DNA of 33,327 nt, from assembly GCF_023115445.1 (NCBI RefSeq), contig NZ_JALDUI010000005.1, forward strand, positions 3,558 to 36,884. The letters run 5' to 3'. Shown here in pieces: positions 10,201 through 17,507 of the stretch; position 1 is the first letter of the stretch; each line of letters opens with the position of its first letter. This DNA is from Streptococcus sp. oral taxon 431 (GTDB lineage Bacteria > Bacillota > Bacilli > Lactobacillales > Streptococcaceae). The notes beneath the pieces are model-generated. The model did no database searches. It was not told where the DNA came from and saw nothing but the letters and a program-made list of their open reading frames with translations. A program made the translations under genes and the position numbers.

Positions 10201-12681
10201 GATAGCCGCTATGATCAAGCCTATCGCAACCTTGAAAAATTGCAACCGTTCTACAATAAAGAATGGATTGTAAATCAAGGAAATAAGCTGGATCTTGATC
10301 ACAATCTAGCCAAGAAAGAGGTAATCTCTGTTATCGCCATGAAAGGGAAAGACTTTGTGACGGACCTGTCAGCGGCAGATCATATCATGGTTCATTATGC
10401 AGACAAGACCAAGGATGTGTTTGCAATCACCTCGCAAAATTCTGGTTTGACTGCTGTTAAGGAATACAAGATTTCTGACTTGGATGTGCTTTATACTCCA
10501 GATATGCTGGTTAAGGAGCGTTCAGCCCTAGCTAAGGACTTGACATCTATCCTGAAAACAGTGGACATACAGTCGGATGGAGTTTATCGAATCCTAGATG
10601 ATCAAACCACTAGCCTTGATAAGAAGGTTGAGGCAGTGAAGAACTGGTATCTAGAAGAAAGCTTTGCAGAGGTCAAAGCGCAGCTGGGAAGCCTGGTTGA
10701 TAAGTTACTTACAAACCTAGACTACCAGTGGAATGATTCGCCTGCTAGCATGGCTTCCTTGAAGCAAAAAGTTCAGGACAATCAATCAGCTATCATGCTG
10801 GGACTTGCTTATCTTAATCGCTATTACGGTATCCGATTTGCGGATTACAATCTGAAAGAACTTATGCTCTTTAGACCACATTTTTATGGGCAAAATGTGG
10901 ATATCTTGGATCGATTGATTGAACTTGGTTCAAGAGAGAACAACCTAAAAGGCGACCAGACTCATGAAACCTTTGCTAGAGTTCTAGCTAAGGATACAAA
11001 ATCTGAAGATTTACATGCCTTCTTAGACTACAACAGACAGTTATTGACGACTGACAAGGATATGAATGACTGGTTTGTGAATGCCACCAAGGGCCATGTC
11101 TACATAGCAGAGCGAGCTTCGAAGAATCAAGAAATTGCAAATCGGAAGCATCGGGCTTATGACAATCTGAATAACTGGTTGCATCGCAATATGATTCTGC
11201 CTTTGTTGAATGTCAAGAAGGCACAGATGTTCCTGATTTCCAACTACAATACCATTACTTTTGGATCAGCAGATAAATCTGGCAAAACAATAGACCAGAT
11301 GAAAGCTGACATTGATTTAGTAGCGGACCGCCAGTTGACTTACTTGGACTTCTGGTATCGACTTGCTACTGATGAAGTTAAAGACCGTATGGTTAAGAGT
11401 GACTTTAATGTAGCTACACCAGTTTGGGAAGGCTATCGCGTTGATGGACGTGGCTGGGTAGAGCGTTATGGACATACCAGTGGTATGGAAGACTACGCGC
11501 CAATTCGTGAGGTATTTGGACCAGCGGGTCGCTACTATAAAGACAATAAGCTAGGAGCCTATGCCTCTATCTATCCTAAAATTAATGCCAGAGATGCTGT
11601 TCACTTTGTAGAAATCGATATGATGAGTGAGTATGGTTTGTCTGTCTATACTCATGAGACAACTCACGTCAACGATCGCATTGTCTATCTGGGTGGCTAC
11701 AAACATCGTGAAGGAACCTATGTAGAAGCCTATGCTCAAGGTATGCTCCAGTCGCCAGCTGAGGAAGGGCATCAAGGTGAGTATGGTGCTCTTGGTCTTA
11801 ATATGGCTTACATGCGACCAAATGATGGGGATCAGTGGTACAATCCAGATCCAACCAAGTTGCAAACACGCCAGCAGATTGACCACTACATGAAAGGTTA
11901 TAATGAGACCTTGATGCTTCTAGATTATCTGGAAGGGGACCGCGTTCTTGCTAAGAATGATCTGGCTTTGAAGAAGGCTTGGTTCAGCAAGATGACCAAG
12001 CAAATGCGTCATCAGGACCAAGATAATAAACTCCTTGCTCCAAACCAGTGGGACTATGTCCGTCCATTGACAGATGAGGAAGCCAAGACTCAGCTAAATT
12101 CTGTGGATGACTTAATCAAACATAACATCATCACCAATAGGCATTACCAAGGAACTTACCGACCAGAAGAACTCAAGACAGCTTATGTCAATGTCAAGAT
12201 GGTGGATGCTATTTATGGTGGAAATACAAGTCAGGGAGCTCCAGGAGCCCTATCCTTCAAGCATAATGCCTTCCGTATGTGGGGTTATTATGGCTACGAA
12301 AATGGTTTCCTAGGCTATGCTTCTAATAAATACAAGGATGAGGCGTTAAGCGAGGGACGTGACACCCTTGGAGATGATTTCATCATCCAGAAGGTTTCGA
12401 AGGGCAAGTTCCAGAACTTGGAAGAATGGAAGAAGGCCTGGTTTGACGCTATTATTGCCAAGGCAAAACGAGGAATTCATAGTTTTGAAATTGATGGCCA
12501 GCAAATTGATTCTTACGAGAAATTGCAAGATTTGTTTGACCAAGCAGTAGAAACGGATTACCGAAACTTTAAGTATGGAGGCTCAGTTGCAAACTATACA
12601 GTAGCTCTGAAGAAAAAAGTCTTCCAAAAACTATTACAGGTTACAGATGCCTTTTCATCTGAACTCTTTCCTAAAGGATAG
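7207..12681 (+). CDS. M26-family zinc metalloprotease (Zmp), compact form without GLUG domain
   Basis: Complete 1824-aa surface metalloprotease. It has a YSIRK-like signal (FAIRKLSMGVGSVLIG, 10-25), an N-terminal sorting motif LPQTG (89-93) followed by two hydrophobic segments (about 94-115 and 122-142), a long FxGGVxG/GESLVEP repeat region (about 215-690), one G5-like domain (about 703-778), linker domains, and the peptidase with HETTH at 1483-1487 and third-ligand Glu1507. The N-terminal LPxTG plus membrane segments is the known anchoring layout of streptococcal M26 enzymes. The C-terminal 800 or so residues align closely with the first metalloprotease, but the roughly 330-residue central GLUG-like region of that protein is absent here. 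The start is uncertain: the ATG at 7207 has no well-placed ribosome site. The target protein is unknown; ZmpB-like is the nearest guess. Confidence 0.92.
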   Translation: MEDRKKLQKFAIRKLSMGVGSVLIGLAFIGGALEPKLVQADETKQVSFHYLSESELTAAERELIHHELPQDLSQESYYLVYRKQGQAVLPQTGSVTFPLAGLGLLTASLVVFLFSRKKPSKIVGVLLIASVGKSLLLPYQVFAFEHKDLLAYDQTKTLVSADGFSQGIIDIKGYDYVGYLLESDLRGTGQDLTSSANPEIPAKPVNQAAVHEIPEFTGGVSGESLVEPTKPTFEGGVNGQGAVAESLPEYTPEFSSQSGIPEVHEKPAFTGGVSGESLVEPTKPTFEGGVNGLGAVAESLPEYTPEFSSQSGIPEVHDKADFTGGVSGESLVEPSKPTFEGGVNGQGAVAETLQDYEGGAVPVETLKQEIPDFTGGVSGESLVEPPKPTFEGGVNGAGTVAEALPEYIPEFSSQSGLPEVHNKLEFTGGVSGESLVEPSKPTFEGGVNGQGTIAESLPEYTPEFSSQSGLPEVHKKPDFTGGVSGESLVEPSKPTFEGGFNGQGAVAETLPEYEGGAVPVDTLKQEHPEFTGGVNGEPLVEPSKPTFEGGVNGQGAVAEALPEYKAEFSSQSGVPEVHNKPEFIGGVSGESLVEPTKPSFEGGVNGQGVVAETLPDYEGGAVPVDTLKQEHPEFTGGVFGESLVEPTKPTFEGGVNGQGTVAESLPDYEGGAVPVDTLKQELPSYSGGVNATEALVQDAKPTLHVEVRKELIPKQTREKIDPDMLLGETRIEQVGQDGEKEIVTSYEEKDGKRISELKETTRILTEAKDQIIVRGSKKNVEIKPVPVLTLSNITGNSMGRSARLSYNLDKADGVTVSKISATIKAKGLEDQTLDLTSDQLEATVDNLKLYTDYTISTRMVFNRGKGEESTLLEDKKIRLELKKLEIKDIKETSLVKVENGKESVIQHLTEVPRNLEDYYLKISSESHKTSRLAIKSIQTERVNGKEYYKVTAEATDLIQRNAQKTFEAGYSYYLAKSSTDSATIAGVKEYAYQDIQDYDSRYDQAYRNLEKLQPFYNKEWIVNQGNKLDLDHNLAKKEVISVIAMKGKDFVTDLSAADHIMVHYADKTKDVFAITSQNSGLTAVKEYKISDLDVLYTPDMLVKERSALAKDLTSILKTVDIQSDGVYRILDDQTTSLDKKVEAVKNWYLEESFAEVKAQLGSLVDKLLTNLDYQWNDSPASMASLKQKVQDNQSAIMLGLAYLNRYYGIRFADYNLKELMLFRPHFYGQNVDILDRLIELGSRENNLKGDQTHETFARVLAKDTKSEDLHAFLDYNRQLLTTDKDMNDWFVNATKGHVYIAERASKNQEIANRKHRAYDNLNNWLHRNMILPLLNVKKAQMFLISNYNTITFGSADKSGKTIDQMKADIDLVADRQLTYLDFWYRLATDEVKDRMVKSDFNVATPVWEGYRVDGRGWVERYGHTSGMEDYAPIREVFGPAGRYYKDNKLGAYASIYPKINARDAVHFVEIDMMSEYGLSVYTHETTHVNDRIVYLGGYKHREGTYVEAYAQGMLQSPAEEGHQGEYGALGLNMAYMRPNDGDQWYNPDPTKLQTRQQIDHYMKGYNETLMLLDYLEGDRVLAKNDLALKKAWFSKMTKQMRHQDQDNKLLAPNQWDYVRPLTDEEAKTQLNSVDDLIKHNIITNRHYQGTYRPEELKTAYVNVKMVDAIYGGNTSQGAPGALSFKHNAFRMWGYYGYENGFLGYASNKYKDEALSEGRDTLGDDFIIQKVSKGKFQNLEEWKKAWFDAIIAKAKRGIHSFEIDGQQIDSYEKLQDLFDQAVETDYRNFKYGGSVANYTVALKKKVFQKLLQVTDAFSSELFPKG
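7852..9258 (+). repeat. Higher-order in-frame repeat array, nine units of 159 or 153 bp
   Basis: Units begin at 7852, 8011, 8170, 8323, 8482, 8641, 8794, 8953 and 9106, with a divergent partial tenth from 9259. Lengths are 159, 159, 153, 159, 159, 153, 159, 153 and 153 bp. All share an FTGGVSGESLVEP...KPTFEGGVNG first half. The 159-bp A units end in an EYTPEFSSQSG...PEVH segment and the 153-bp B units in a DYEGGAVPVDTLKQE segment. Order is A A B A A B A B B. The reading frame is preserved throughout. Confidence 0.93.
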
Positions 12682-12703
12682 ATAAAAAGTCGGTGTGATA
12701 AAA

Positions 12704-12756
12704 GAGAATGCTATGTTCAGATTTTCTTAGAAAGTGACATCTACTTTATCATTCTC
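12704..12756 (+). other. Extended hairpin in 3' region after metalloprotease
   Basis: GAGAATG (12704-12710) pairs with CATTCTC (12750-12756). Inside it, ATGTTCA can pair with TGACAT with one bulged base, giving a two-part stem. There is no T-run, so it is not a standard terminator; it may be a 3' UTR stabilising structure. Confidence 0.35.
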
Positions 12757-12769
12757 AAAGAATAAAATT

Positions 12770-12799
12770 GCCAGATCTCCTGTTTGGGGTCTGGCTTTT
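12770..12799 (+). terminator. Rho-independent terminator upstream of pabB
   Basis: GCCAGATC pairs with GGGTCTGGC (one G:U) around a short loop and is followed by TTTT. It ends five bases before the -10 box of pabB. Confidence 0.8.
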
Positions 12800-12800
12800 A

Positions 12801-12809
12801 TGGTATACT
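12801..12809 (+). promoter_or_regulatory. Extended -10 promoter of pabB, predicted leaderless start
   Basis: TGG-TATACT is an extended -10 element (TGn immediately before the hexamer). Its last base is 12809 and the ATG of pabB begins at 12816, exactly where transcription would be expected to start. The -35 region would fall within the terminator stem and has no good hexamer. Confidence 0.65.
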
Positions 12810-12815
12810 TAGGAT

Positions 12816-14537
12816 ATGCATAGAAAAACAGTGATTGATTTTAGGGCTTTGGGCGAGCGGTACACCTTTACCCAGCCTATCAAAGAGTTAAGAACCAGAG
12901 ATTTAGCAGAAGTGGCAGACTTATTAGCTCAAGTGGAAAACTACCAAGAGCAAGGCTTTTATGTAGCAGGTTATGTCAGTTATGAGGCTGCACCTGCTTT
13001 TGAGGAAAAACTAGCAGTTCACAAGGTTCCTCTACTGGGCGAGTATTTGCTTTACTTTACTGTTCATGACAAAGTTGAAACATCCAGCATTCCTCTGACT
13101 TATGAGGAGGTGGATTTGCCATCAAACTGGCAGGAAGTAACTTCTGCAGAGGACTATGAAAAGGCGATTGCCCAGATTCACCATCATTTACGGCAGGGAG
13201 ATACCTATCAGGTCAACTACACCGTTCAACTCAAGCAGGAGTTGACTTCTAACCCTTTTGCTATCTACAATCGCATGGTGGTAGAGCAGGAGGCAGGTTA
13301 CAATGCCTATGTTGAACATGACGACATGGCAGTGATTTCCATGAGTCCAGAACTCTTTTTTGAACAAAATGATCGTGAACTGACAACTCGTCCTATGAAG
13401 GGGACGACTAAACGTGGTCTGACTGATGCTGAAGATTTGAAAGAAGCAGCTTGGTTGGAGCAGGATCCCAAAAATCGTTCAGAAAATATGATGATAGTGG
13501 ACCTCTTGCGCAATGACATGAATCGTCTGTCTGAGGTGGGAAGTGAGCATGTGGAGCGTTTATGTCAGGTGGAACAGTATTCAACGGTTTGGCAGATGAC
13601 TTCGACCATCAAGAGTCAGTTACGACCGGATGTTGACCTAGTTGAAATTTTCCGTTCACTCTTTCCATGTGGTTCTATTACAGGAGCTCCCAAGATAGCG
13701 ACTATGGAAATTATCAAAGACTTGGAGCCCCAACCAAGAGGAGTTTACTGTGGAACTGTTGGACTCTTACTTCCCAATGGCCGACGGATTTTCAATGTCA
13801 CCATTCGAACCATTCAACTGCATGGAGGGCAAGCCATCTATGGAGTCGGTGGAGGCATCACTTGGGATAGCACTTGGAAGTCAGAATACCGTGAAGTCCA
13901 GCAAAAGGCTGCTGTTCTTTACCGAAAACAGCCTCGTTTTCAACTGATTACGACAGGAAAAATCAGCCAGAAAACCTTGCTCTTTGAAAATCAACATCTA
14001 GAAAGACTACAAAAGGCTAGTCGTTACTTTGCCTTTCCATTTGACCAAGAAGTTTTGAGACAAAAGATAGAGAAGGAGTACCAGTCTTGTGACCTCCATC
14101 AAGACTACCGTTTGCGAATCAGTCTCAGCAAGTCTGGAGAAATTGAAATCGAACGAAAAGTATTAACACCACTTAGTCCAACTTTTTGTCAAGCTAAACT
14201 TTGTCTGCAAGGAGCTGATTTGCAGCAGGCCTTTACCTACTTTAAGACGACACACCGACCGCATTTGACAATGGGAGAGAATGAAATTATTTATCATACT
14301 GCTGATGGAAAATTGCTTGAAACCTCTATTGGCAATCTGGTCTTGAAAATGGATGGCAAGCTCTATACCCCACCTAGCGCTCTTGGTATTTTACCAGGGA
14401 TTTATCGTCAACACTTGCTTGAAAATGGGCAAGTAGAAGAGAAGGTTTTGACCATAGAAGATTTGATGCGAGCAGAAGTCATCTATGGCTGCAATGCAGT
14501 AAGGGGCTTGTATGAGTTGTCAGTAAAGGAGCACTAA
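12816..14537 (+). CDS. pabB: Aminodeoxychorismate synthase component I fused to aminodeoxychorismate lyase (PabB-PabC)
   Basis: Makes 4-amino-4-deoxychorismate from chorismate and then p-aminobenzoate for folate. Residues 1 to about 370 are a chorismate-binding domain: PMKGTTKRG at 193-201 with Lys195, the residue used as nucleophile in PabB enzymes, and the GSITGAPK motif with RGVYCGTVG further on. From about residue 375 to 573 there is a class IV aminotransferase (PabC) domain with KTTHRP, presumably holding the PLP lysine, and the ETSIGNL motif. The fusion form is normal for streptococci. The amidotransferase partner PabA is not next door. The next gene starts directly after the stop codon, so pabB and the hydrolase, and probably gki, share a transcript. 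Confidence 0.94.
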   Translation: MHRKTVIDFRALGERYTFTQPIKELRTRDLAEVADLLAQVENYQEQGFYVAGYVSYEAAPAFEEKLAVHKVPLLGEYLLYFTVHDKVETSSIPLTYEEVDLPSNWQEVTSAEDYEKAIAQIHHHLRQGDTYQVNYTVQLKQELTSNPFAIYNRMVVEQEAGYNAYVEHDDMAVISMSPELFFEQNDRELTTRPMKGTTKRGLTDAEDLKEAAWLEQDPKNRSENMMIVDLLRNDMNRLSEVGSEHVERLCQVEQYSTVWQMTSTIKSQLRPDVDLVEIFRSLFPCGSITGAPKIATMEIIKDLEPQPRGVYCGTVGLLLPNGRRIFNVTIRTIQLHGGQAIYGVGGGITWDSTWKSEYREVQQKAAVLYRKQPRFQLITTGKISQKTLLFENQHLERLQKASRYFAFPFDQEVLRQKIEKEYQSCDLHQDYRLRISLSKSGEIEIERKVLTPLSPTFCQAKLCLQGADLQQAFTYFKTTHRPHLTMGENEIIYHTADGKLLETSIGNLVLKMDGKLYTPPSALGILPGIYRQHLLENGQVEEKVLTIEDLMRAEVIYGCNAVRGLYELSVKEH

Positions 14538-15161
14538 ATGAAACTTATATTTTTACACGGTTTGGGACAGTCCGCAGATAGTTGGAAAGAAGTTCAGGAT
14601 TTGCTTGCAGATTATCCCTCTGAAGCCCTGGATTTATTTCCTTCAGGAGTTGGGACCTACCAAGAAGCCAAAGAGCGCATTTATCAACACTTAACAGAGG
14701 AGACAGAACCTTTTGTCTTAATCGGTTTGTCTTTAGGGGCTGCACTTGCGTTGGAACTTTCAAGTTATGATCTACCACATCTTCAGGCCTTGGTTTTGTC
14801 AGGATGTCCACTGAAATTAGCAGGTAACATTCCTTTTTACATTCAGTTGCTGATATTCAAATTGCTTCCTAAGAGGATATATGAGAAGCAGGGGGCAGAT
14901 AAGGCTCTTATGGTTGGAGTTTCCGAGGAATTAAAAACACTTGATTTAAGAGAGAATGCAAAGAATTGTCCCTATCCAAGCTTGTTAATTTGTGGTAGTC
15001 AGGATAAGCCAAATCTCAGTTCAATGAAAAGTATTCATGAACTGATGCCAGATTCTCAGTTTGAGACCATCCCTGACGGCCCTCATGTCTTGAATAAGGC
15101 AAAACCAAAAGAGTTTGCAGAATTAACCAGAAGTTTTCTTGAATTGCTGAAACAAGTTTGA
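14538..15161 (+). CDS. Small alpha/beta hydrolase of unknown substrate
   Basis: A 207-aa soluble alpha/beta-hydrolase fold protein. It has an N-terminal FLHGLGQSADSW oxyanion loop, nucleophile elbow GLSLG with Ser65, a CGSQD strand end with Asp156, and GPHVLNK with His183, giving a full Ser-Asp-His triad. There is no signal peptide. The ATG abuts the pabB stop codon (TAA-ATG), so it is probably translationally coupled to pabB. The family includes esterases, thioesterases and menaquinone or bacilysin pathway lyases, and nothing in the sequence picks one. Co-transcription with pabB hints at, but does not show, a role linked to chorismate or folate metabolism. Confidence 0.85.
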   Translation: MKLIFLHGLGQSADSWKEVQDLLADYPSEALDLFPSGVGTYQEAKERIYQHLTEETEPFVLIGLSLGAALALELSSYDLPHLQALVLSGCPLKLAGNIPFYIQLLIFKLLPKRIYEKQGADKALMVGVSEELKTLDLRENAKNCPYPSLLICGSQDKPNLSSMKSIHELMPDSQFETIPDGPHVLNKAKPKEFAELTRSFLELLKQV

Positions 15162-15201
15162 TAAAATAATAAAGAAGTGATAAATCATAAAGGAGATAAA
15201 A

Positions 15202-16161
15202 ATGAGTCAAAAGATTATTGGGATTGACCTTGGTGGAACTTCTATCAAGTTCGCTATTTTAACGCAAGAAGGAGAAATCCAAGAAAAATGGTCTATTAAG
15301 ACAAACATTTTGGATGAAGGAAGCCATATCGTAGATGATATGATTGAGTCTATTCAACACCGTTTGGACTTGCTTGGATTGGTAGCAGCGGACTTCCAAG
15401 GTATTGGAATGGGATCACCAGGTGTTGTTGACCGTGAAAAAGGGACTGTTATCGGTGCCTACAACCTCAACTGGAAAACTCTTCAACTAATCAAAGAAAA
15501 AATGGAAAAAGCCTTGGGGATTCCATTCTTTATCGACAATGACGCCAACGTGGCAGCTCTTGGTGAGCGTTGGATGGGTGCTGGTGACAACCAACCAGAT
15601 GTTGTCTTTATGACACTTGGTACAGGTGTTGGTGGCGGTATCGTAGCAGAAGGTAAATTGCTTCACGGTGTTGCAGGTGCTGCTGGTGAACTTGGACACA
15701 TCACAGTTGACTTTGATCAACCAATCGCATGTACTTGTGGTAAAAAAGGCTGTCTTGAGACAGTAGCTTCAGCGACAGGTATCGTTAACTTGACTCGTCG
15801 TTACGCAGATGAATACGAAGGCGATGCAGCCTTGAAACGCTTGATTGATGATGGTGAAGAAGTAACTGCTAAAACTGTCTTTGACTTGGCAAAAGAAGGG
15901 GACGACCTCGCTTTGATCGTTTACCGTAACTTCTCACGTTACTTGGGTATTGCATGTGCCAACATTGGTTCTATCCTAAATCCATCAACAATTGTTATCG
16001 GTGGTGGAGTTTCAGCTGCTGGGGAATTCCTTCTCCAAGGCGTGCAAAAGGTTTATGACGAAAATACCTTCCCACAAGTACGCACAACAACTAAGCTAGC
16101 TCTTGCAACTCTAGGAAATGACGCTGGAGTTATCGGAGCAGCATCACTTGTCTTGCAATAA
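15202..16161 (+). CDS. gki: Glucokinase, ROK family
   Basis: ATP-dependent glucose phosphorylation in the cytoplasm. It has the N-terminal phosphate-binding motif GIDLGGTSIKFA, the ROK sugar-binding stretch FIDNDANVAALGE, a second glycine-rich loop LGTGVGGGIV, and the zinc motif with His in GELGH plus CTCGKKGCLE (Cys177, Cys179, Cys184). The 319-aa length is normal for Gram-positive ROK glucokinases. AAAGGAG stands seven bases before the ATG. Only 40 bp separate it from the hydrolase, with no terminator between, so it can be read with pabB. It corresponds to the gki locus used in pneumococcal MLST. A strong terminator follows. Confidence 0.96.
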   Translation: MSQKIIGIDLGGTSIKFAILTQEGEIQEKWSIKTNILDEGSHIVDDMIESIQHRLDLLGLVAADFQGIGMGSPGVVDREKGTVIGAYNLNWKTLQLIKEKMEKALGIPFFIDNDANVAALGERWMGAGDNQPDVVFMTLGTGVGGGIVAEGKLLHGVAGAAGELGHITVDFDQPIACTCGKKGCLETVASATGIVNLTRRYADEYEGDAALKRLIDDGEEVTAKTVFDLAKEGDDLALIVYRNFSRYLGIACANIGSILNPSTIVIGGGVSAAGEFLLQGVQKVYDENTFPQVRTTTKLALATLGNDAGVIGAASLVLQ

Positions 16162-16171
16162 ATAAACATAA

Positions 16172-16223
16172 AAAGGAGAAAATTGCTTTCTGTAAGCGAG
16201 TGATTTTCCTCCTTTCTTTTTTT
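16172..16223 (+). terminator. Rho-independent terminator after glucokinase
   Basis: AAAGGAGAAAAT pairs with ATTTTCCTCCTTT (one bulged C), an inner GCTT/AAGC adds to the stem, and a run of seven T follows. Confidence 0.88.
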
Positions 16224-16224
16224 A

Positions 16225-16233
16225 TGCTATACT
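16225..16233 (+). promoter_or_regulatory. Extended -10 promoter of thyA
   Basis: TGC-TATACT is an extended -10 element 29 bp before the thyA ATG. The -35 region coincides with the preceding terminator and is not consensus. The ribosome site is GAGGTGAG at 16251-16258. Confidence 0.65.
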
Positions 16234-16262
16234 AGTTAAGACAATAATTGAGGTGAGAGTAA

Positions 16263-17102
16263 ATGACAAAAGCAGACACGATTTTTAAAGAAAATATCGA
16301 GCGAATCCTTAAGGAAGGAGTCTTTTCAGAACAAGCTCGTCCCAAGTACAAGGATGGGACTGTTGCTAACTCCAAGTACATCACAGGGGCCTTTGCAGAG
16401 TATGATTTGTTTAAGGGGGAATTCCCCATTACAACCCTACGTCCAATTGCTATCAAATCAGCTATAAAAGAAGTGCTTTGGATCTACCAAGACCAGTCCA
16501 ATAGCCTAGAAGTTCTCAATGGCAAGTACAATGTTCACTACTGGAATGACTGGGAAGTTGGAGATACAGGGACTATTGGGGAACGTTATGGGGCTGTTGT
16601 TAAGAAGCATGACATCATTAACAAGATTCTCAAACAGTTAGAAGCCAATCCTTGGAACCGTCGTAATATCATTTCACTTTGGGATTATCAGGCTTTTGAG
16701 GAGACAGACGGCCTTCTTCCATGTGCCTTTCAGACTATGTTTGATGTCCGTCGTGTAGATGGGGAAATCTATTTGGATGCGACCTTGACCCAGCGTTCTA
16801 ATGATATGCTGGTGGCCCACCATATCAATGCCATGCAGTATGTAGCTCTTCAAATGATGATTTCTAAACACTTTGGTTGGAAAGTTGGAAAGTTCTTCTA
16901 CTTCATCAACAACCTCCATATCTATGATAATCAGTTTGAACAAGCTCAGGAATTGCTTCGTCGTGAGCCTTCAAATTGCCAACCACGTTTGGTCTTGAAT
17001 GTACCAGACAAGACTAATTTCTTTGACATCAAAGCGGAGGACTTTGAGTTGGTTGACTATGATCCTGTGAAACCGCAATTGAAGTTTGACTTGGCCATTT
17101 AA
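16263..17102 (+). CDS. thyA: Thymidylate synthase
   Basis: Converts dUMP to dTMP using methylenetetrahydrofolate. It is 279 aa, ThyA type. The catalytic cysteine is Cys154 in [16 protein letters not shown] and the following HHINAMQY match the nucleotide-binding signature, and NRRNIISLW with PLRP-like TTLRPI supply phosphate-binding Arg residues. It consumes folate cofactor, which fits the nearby pabB, although thyA has its own promoter. The stop codon is merged with the left end of a degenerate BOX repeat. Confidence 0.97.
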   Translation: MTKADTIFKENIERILKEGVFSEQARPKYKDGTVANSKYITGAFAEYDLFKGEFPITTLRPIAIKSAIKEVLWIYQDQSNSLEVLNGKYNVHYWNDWEVGDTGTIGERYGAVVKKHDIINKILKQLEANPWNRRNIISLWDYQAFEETDGLLPCAFQTMFDVRRVDGEIYLDATLTQRSNDMLVAHHINAMQYVALQMMISKHFGWKVGKFFYFINNLHIYDNQFEQAQELLRREPSNCQPRLVLNVPDKTNFFDIKAEDFELVDYDPVKPQLKFDLAI

Positions 17103-17165
17103 TACTCTCTGAAAATCTCTTCAAACCACGCTAGATTCCTTTTCCTATTTGGTTTTTATTGAGTA
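17103..17165 (+). repeat. Degenerate, internally deleted BOX element
   Basis: The left end (TACTCTCTGAAAATCTCTTC then AAACCACG) matches the boxA end of the copy at 26347, and the right end (TTTTTATTGAGTA) matches its boxC end. The 63-bp element lacks the boxA core and most of boxC, leaving complementary TACTC/GAGTA termini. Confidence 0.75.
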
Positions 17166-17180
17166 TAAAAGAATAGAAAA

Positions 17181-17210
17181 AAAGAAGTTGAGAAAAGTCC
17201 CAACTTCTTT
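17181..17210 (-). terminator. Terminator shared by DUF3042 gene and thyA
   Basis: A perfect 10-bp stem (AAAGAAGTTG and CAACTTCTTT) with a 10-nt loop. On the minus strand it is followed by a long T-rich run, so it mainly serves the DUF3042 gene; on the plus strand there is only a short T-run after thyA. Confidence 0.88.
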
Positions 17211-17216
17211 TGTTGC

Positions 17217-17387
17217 TTAGTGTGATACGCGACGACGCGCTGCTTTCTTACGGTTTTCTTCGATGAAAGCTGCTTTTTGTTCTTCTGGTTCGATCACTTT
17301 CTTTTTAACTGCGTATACTGCACCTGCAACTGCAGCGACAGTTCCTGCAATACCTGTTACAAGACCTTTAGCGAATCCTTTAGCCAT
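17217..17387 (-). CDS. DUF3042 family small protein
   Basis: A 56-aa minus-strand gene. The start is fixed by an AGGAGGAAT ribosome site just upstream of the ATG at 17387. The protein begins MAKGFAKGLVTGIAGTVAAV, continues into a small Ala/Gly/Val-rich hydrophobic helix (about 8-27), and ends in a highly basic tail with KKAARRR. This matches the short DUF3042 family conserved in lactobacilli and streptococci, which has no known function. It is probably a single-pass membrane-associated protein with a cytoplasmic basic end. It is a lone gene on the opposite strand with its own terminator, divergent from miaA. Confidence 0.9.
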   Translation of the reverse strand: MAKGFAKGLVTGIAGTVAAVAGAVYAVKKKVIEPEEQKAAFIEENRKKAARRRVSH

Positions 17388-17459
17388 GAGTATTCCTCCT
17401 TTAACTTATAAATCAGCCAGCTACCTCAAGAGGTCGCATTTTTCTGACTGACCTTTTTG

Positions 17460-17468
17460 TGATATAAT
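17460..17468 (+). promoter_or_regulatory. Extended -10 promoter of miaA operon
   Basis: TGA-TATAAT is a consensus -10 with the TGn extension, 39 bp before the chosen miaA ATG. No clear -35 is seen. This probably drives miaA through the SDR gene. Confidence 0.7.
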
Positions 17469-17507
17469 AATAGTAACGAAAAAATGGGAATTTTTCAAGG
17501 AAAAAAG

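Noticed and set aside
17263..17451. Plus-strand 62-aa frame before miaA
   Set aside because: It is antisense to the DUF3042 gene, which has a clear AGGAGG site, conserved sequence and terminator.
17421..17454. Small inverted repeats (ACCTC/GAGGT and AGGTC/GACCT) between DUF3042 and miaA
   Set aside because: The stems are only 5 bp, and the T-run hairpin would sit just before the miaA promoter without an upstream plus-strand gene to end.
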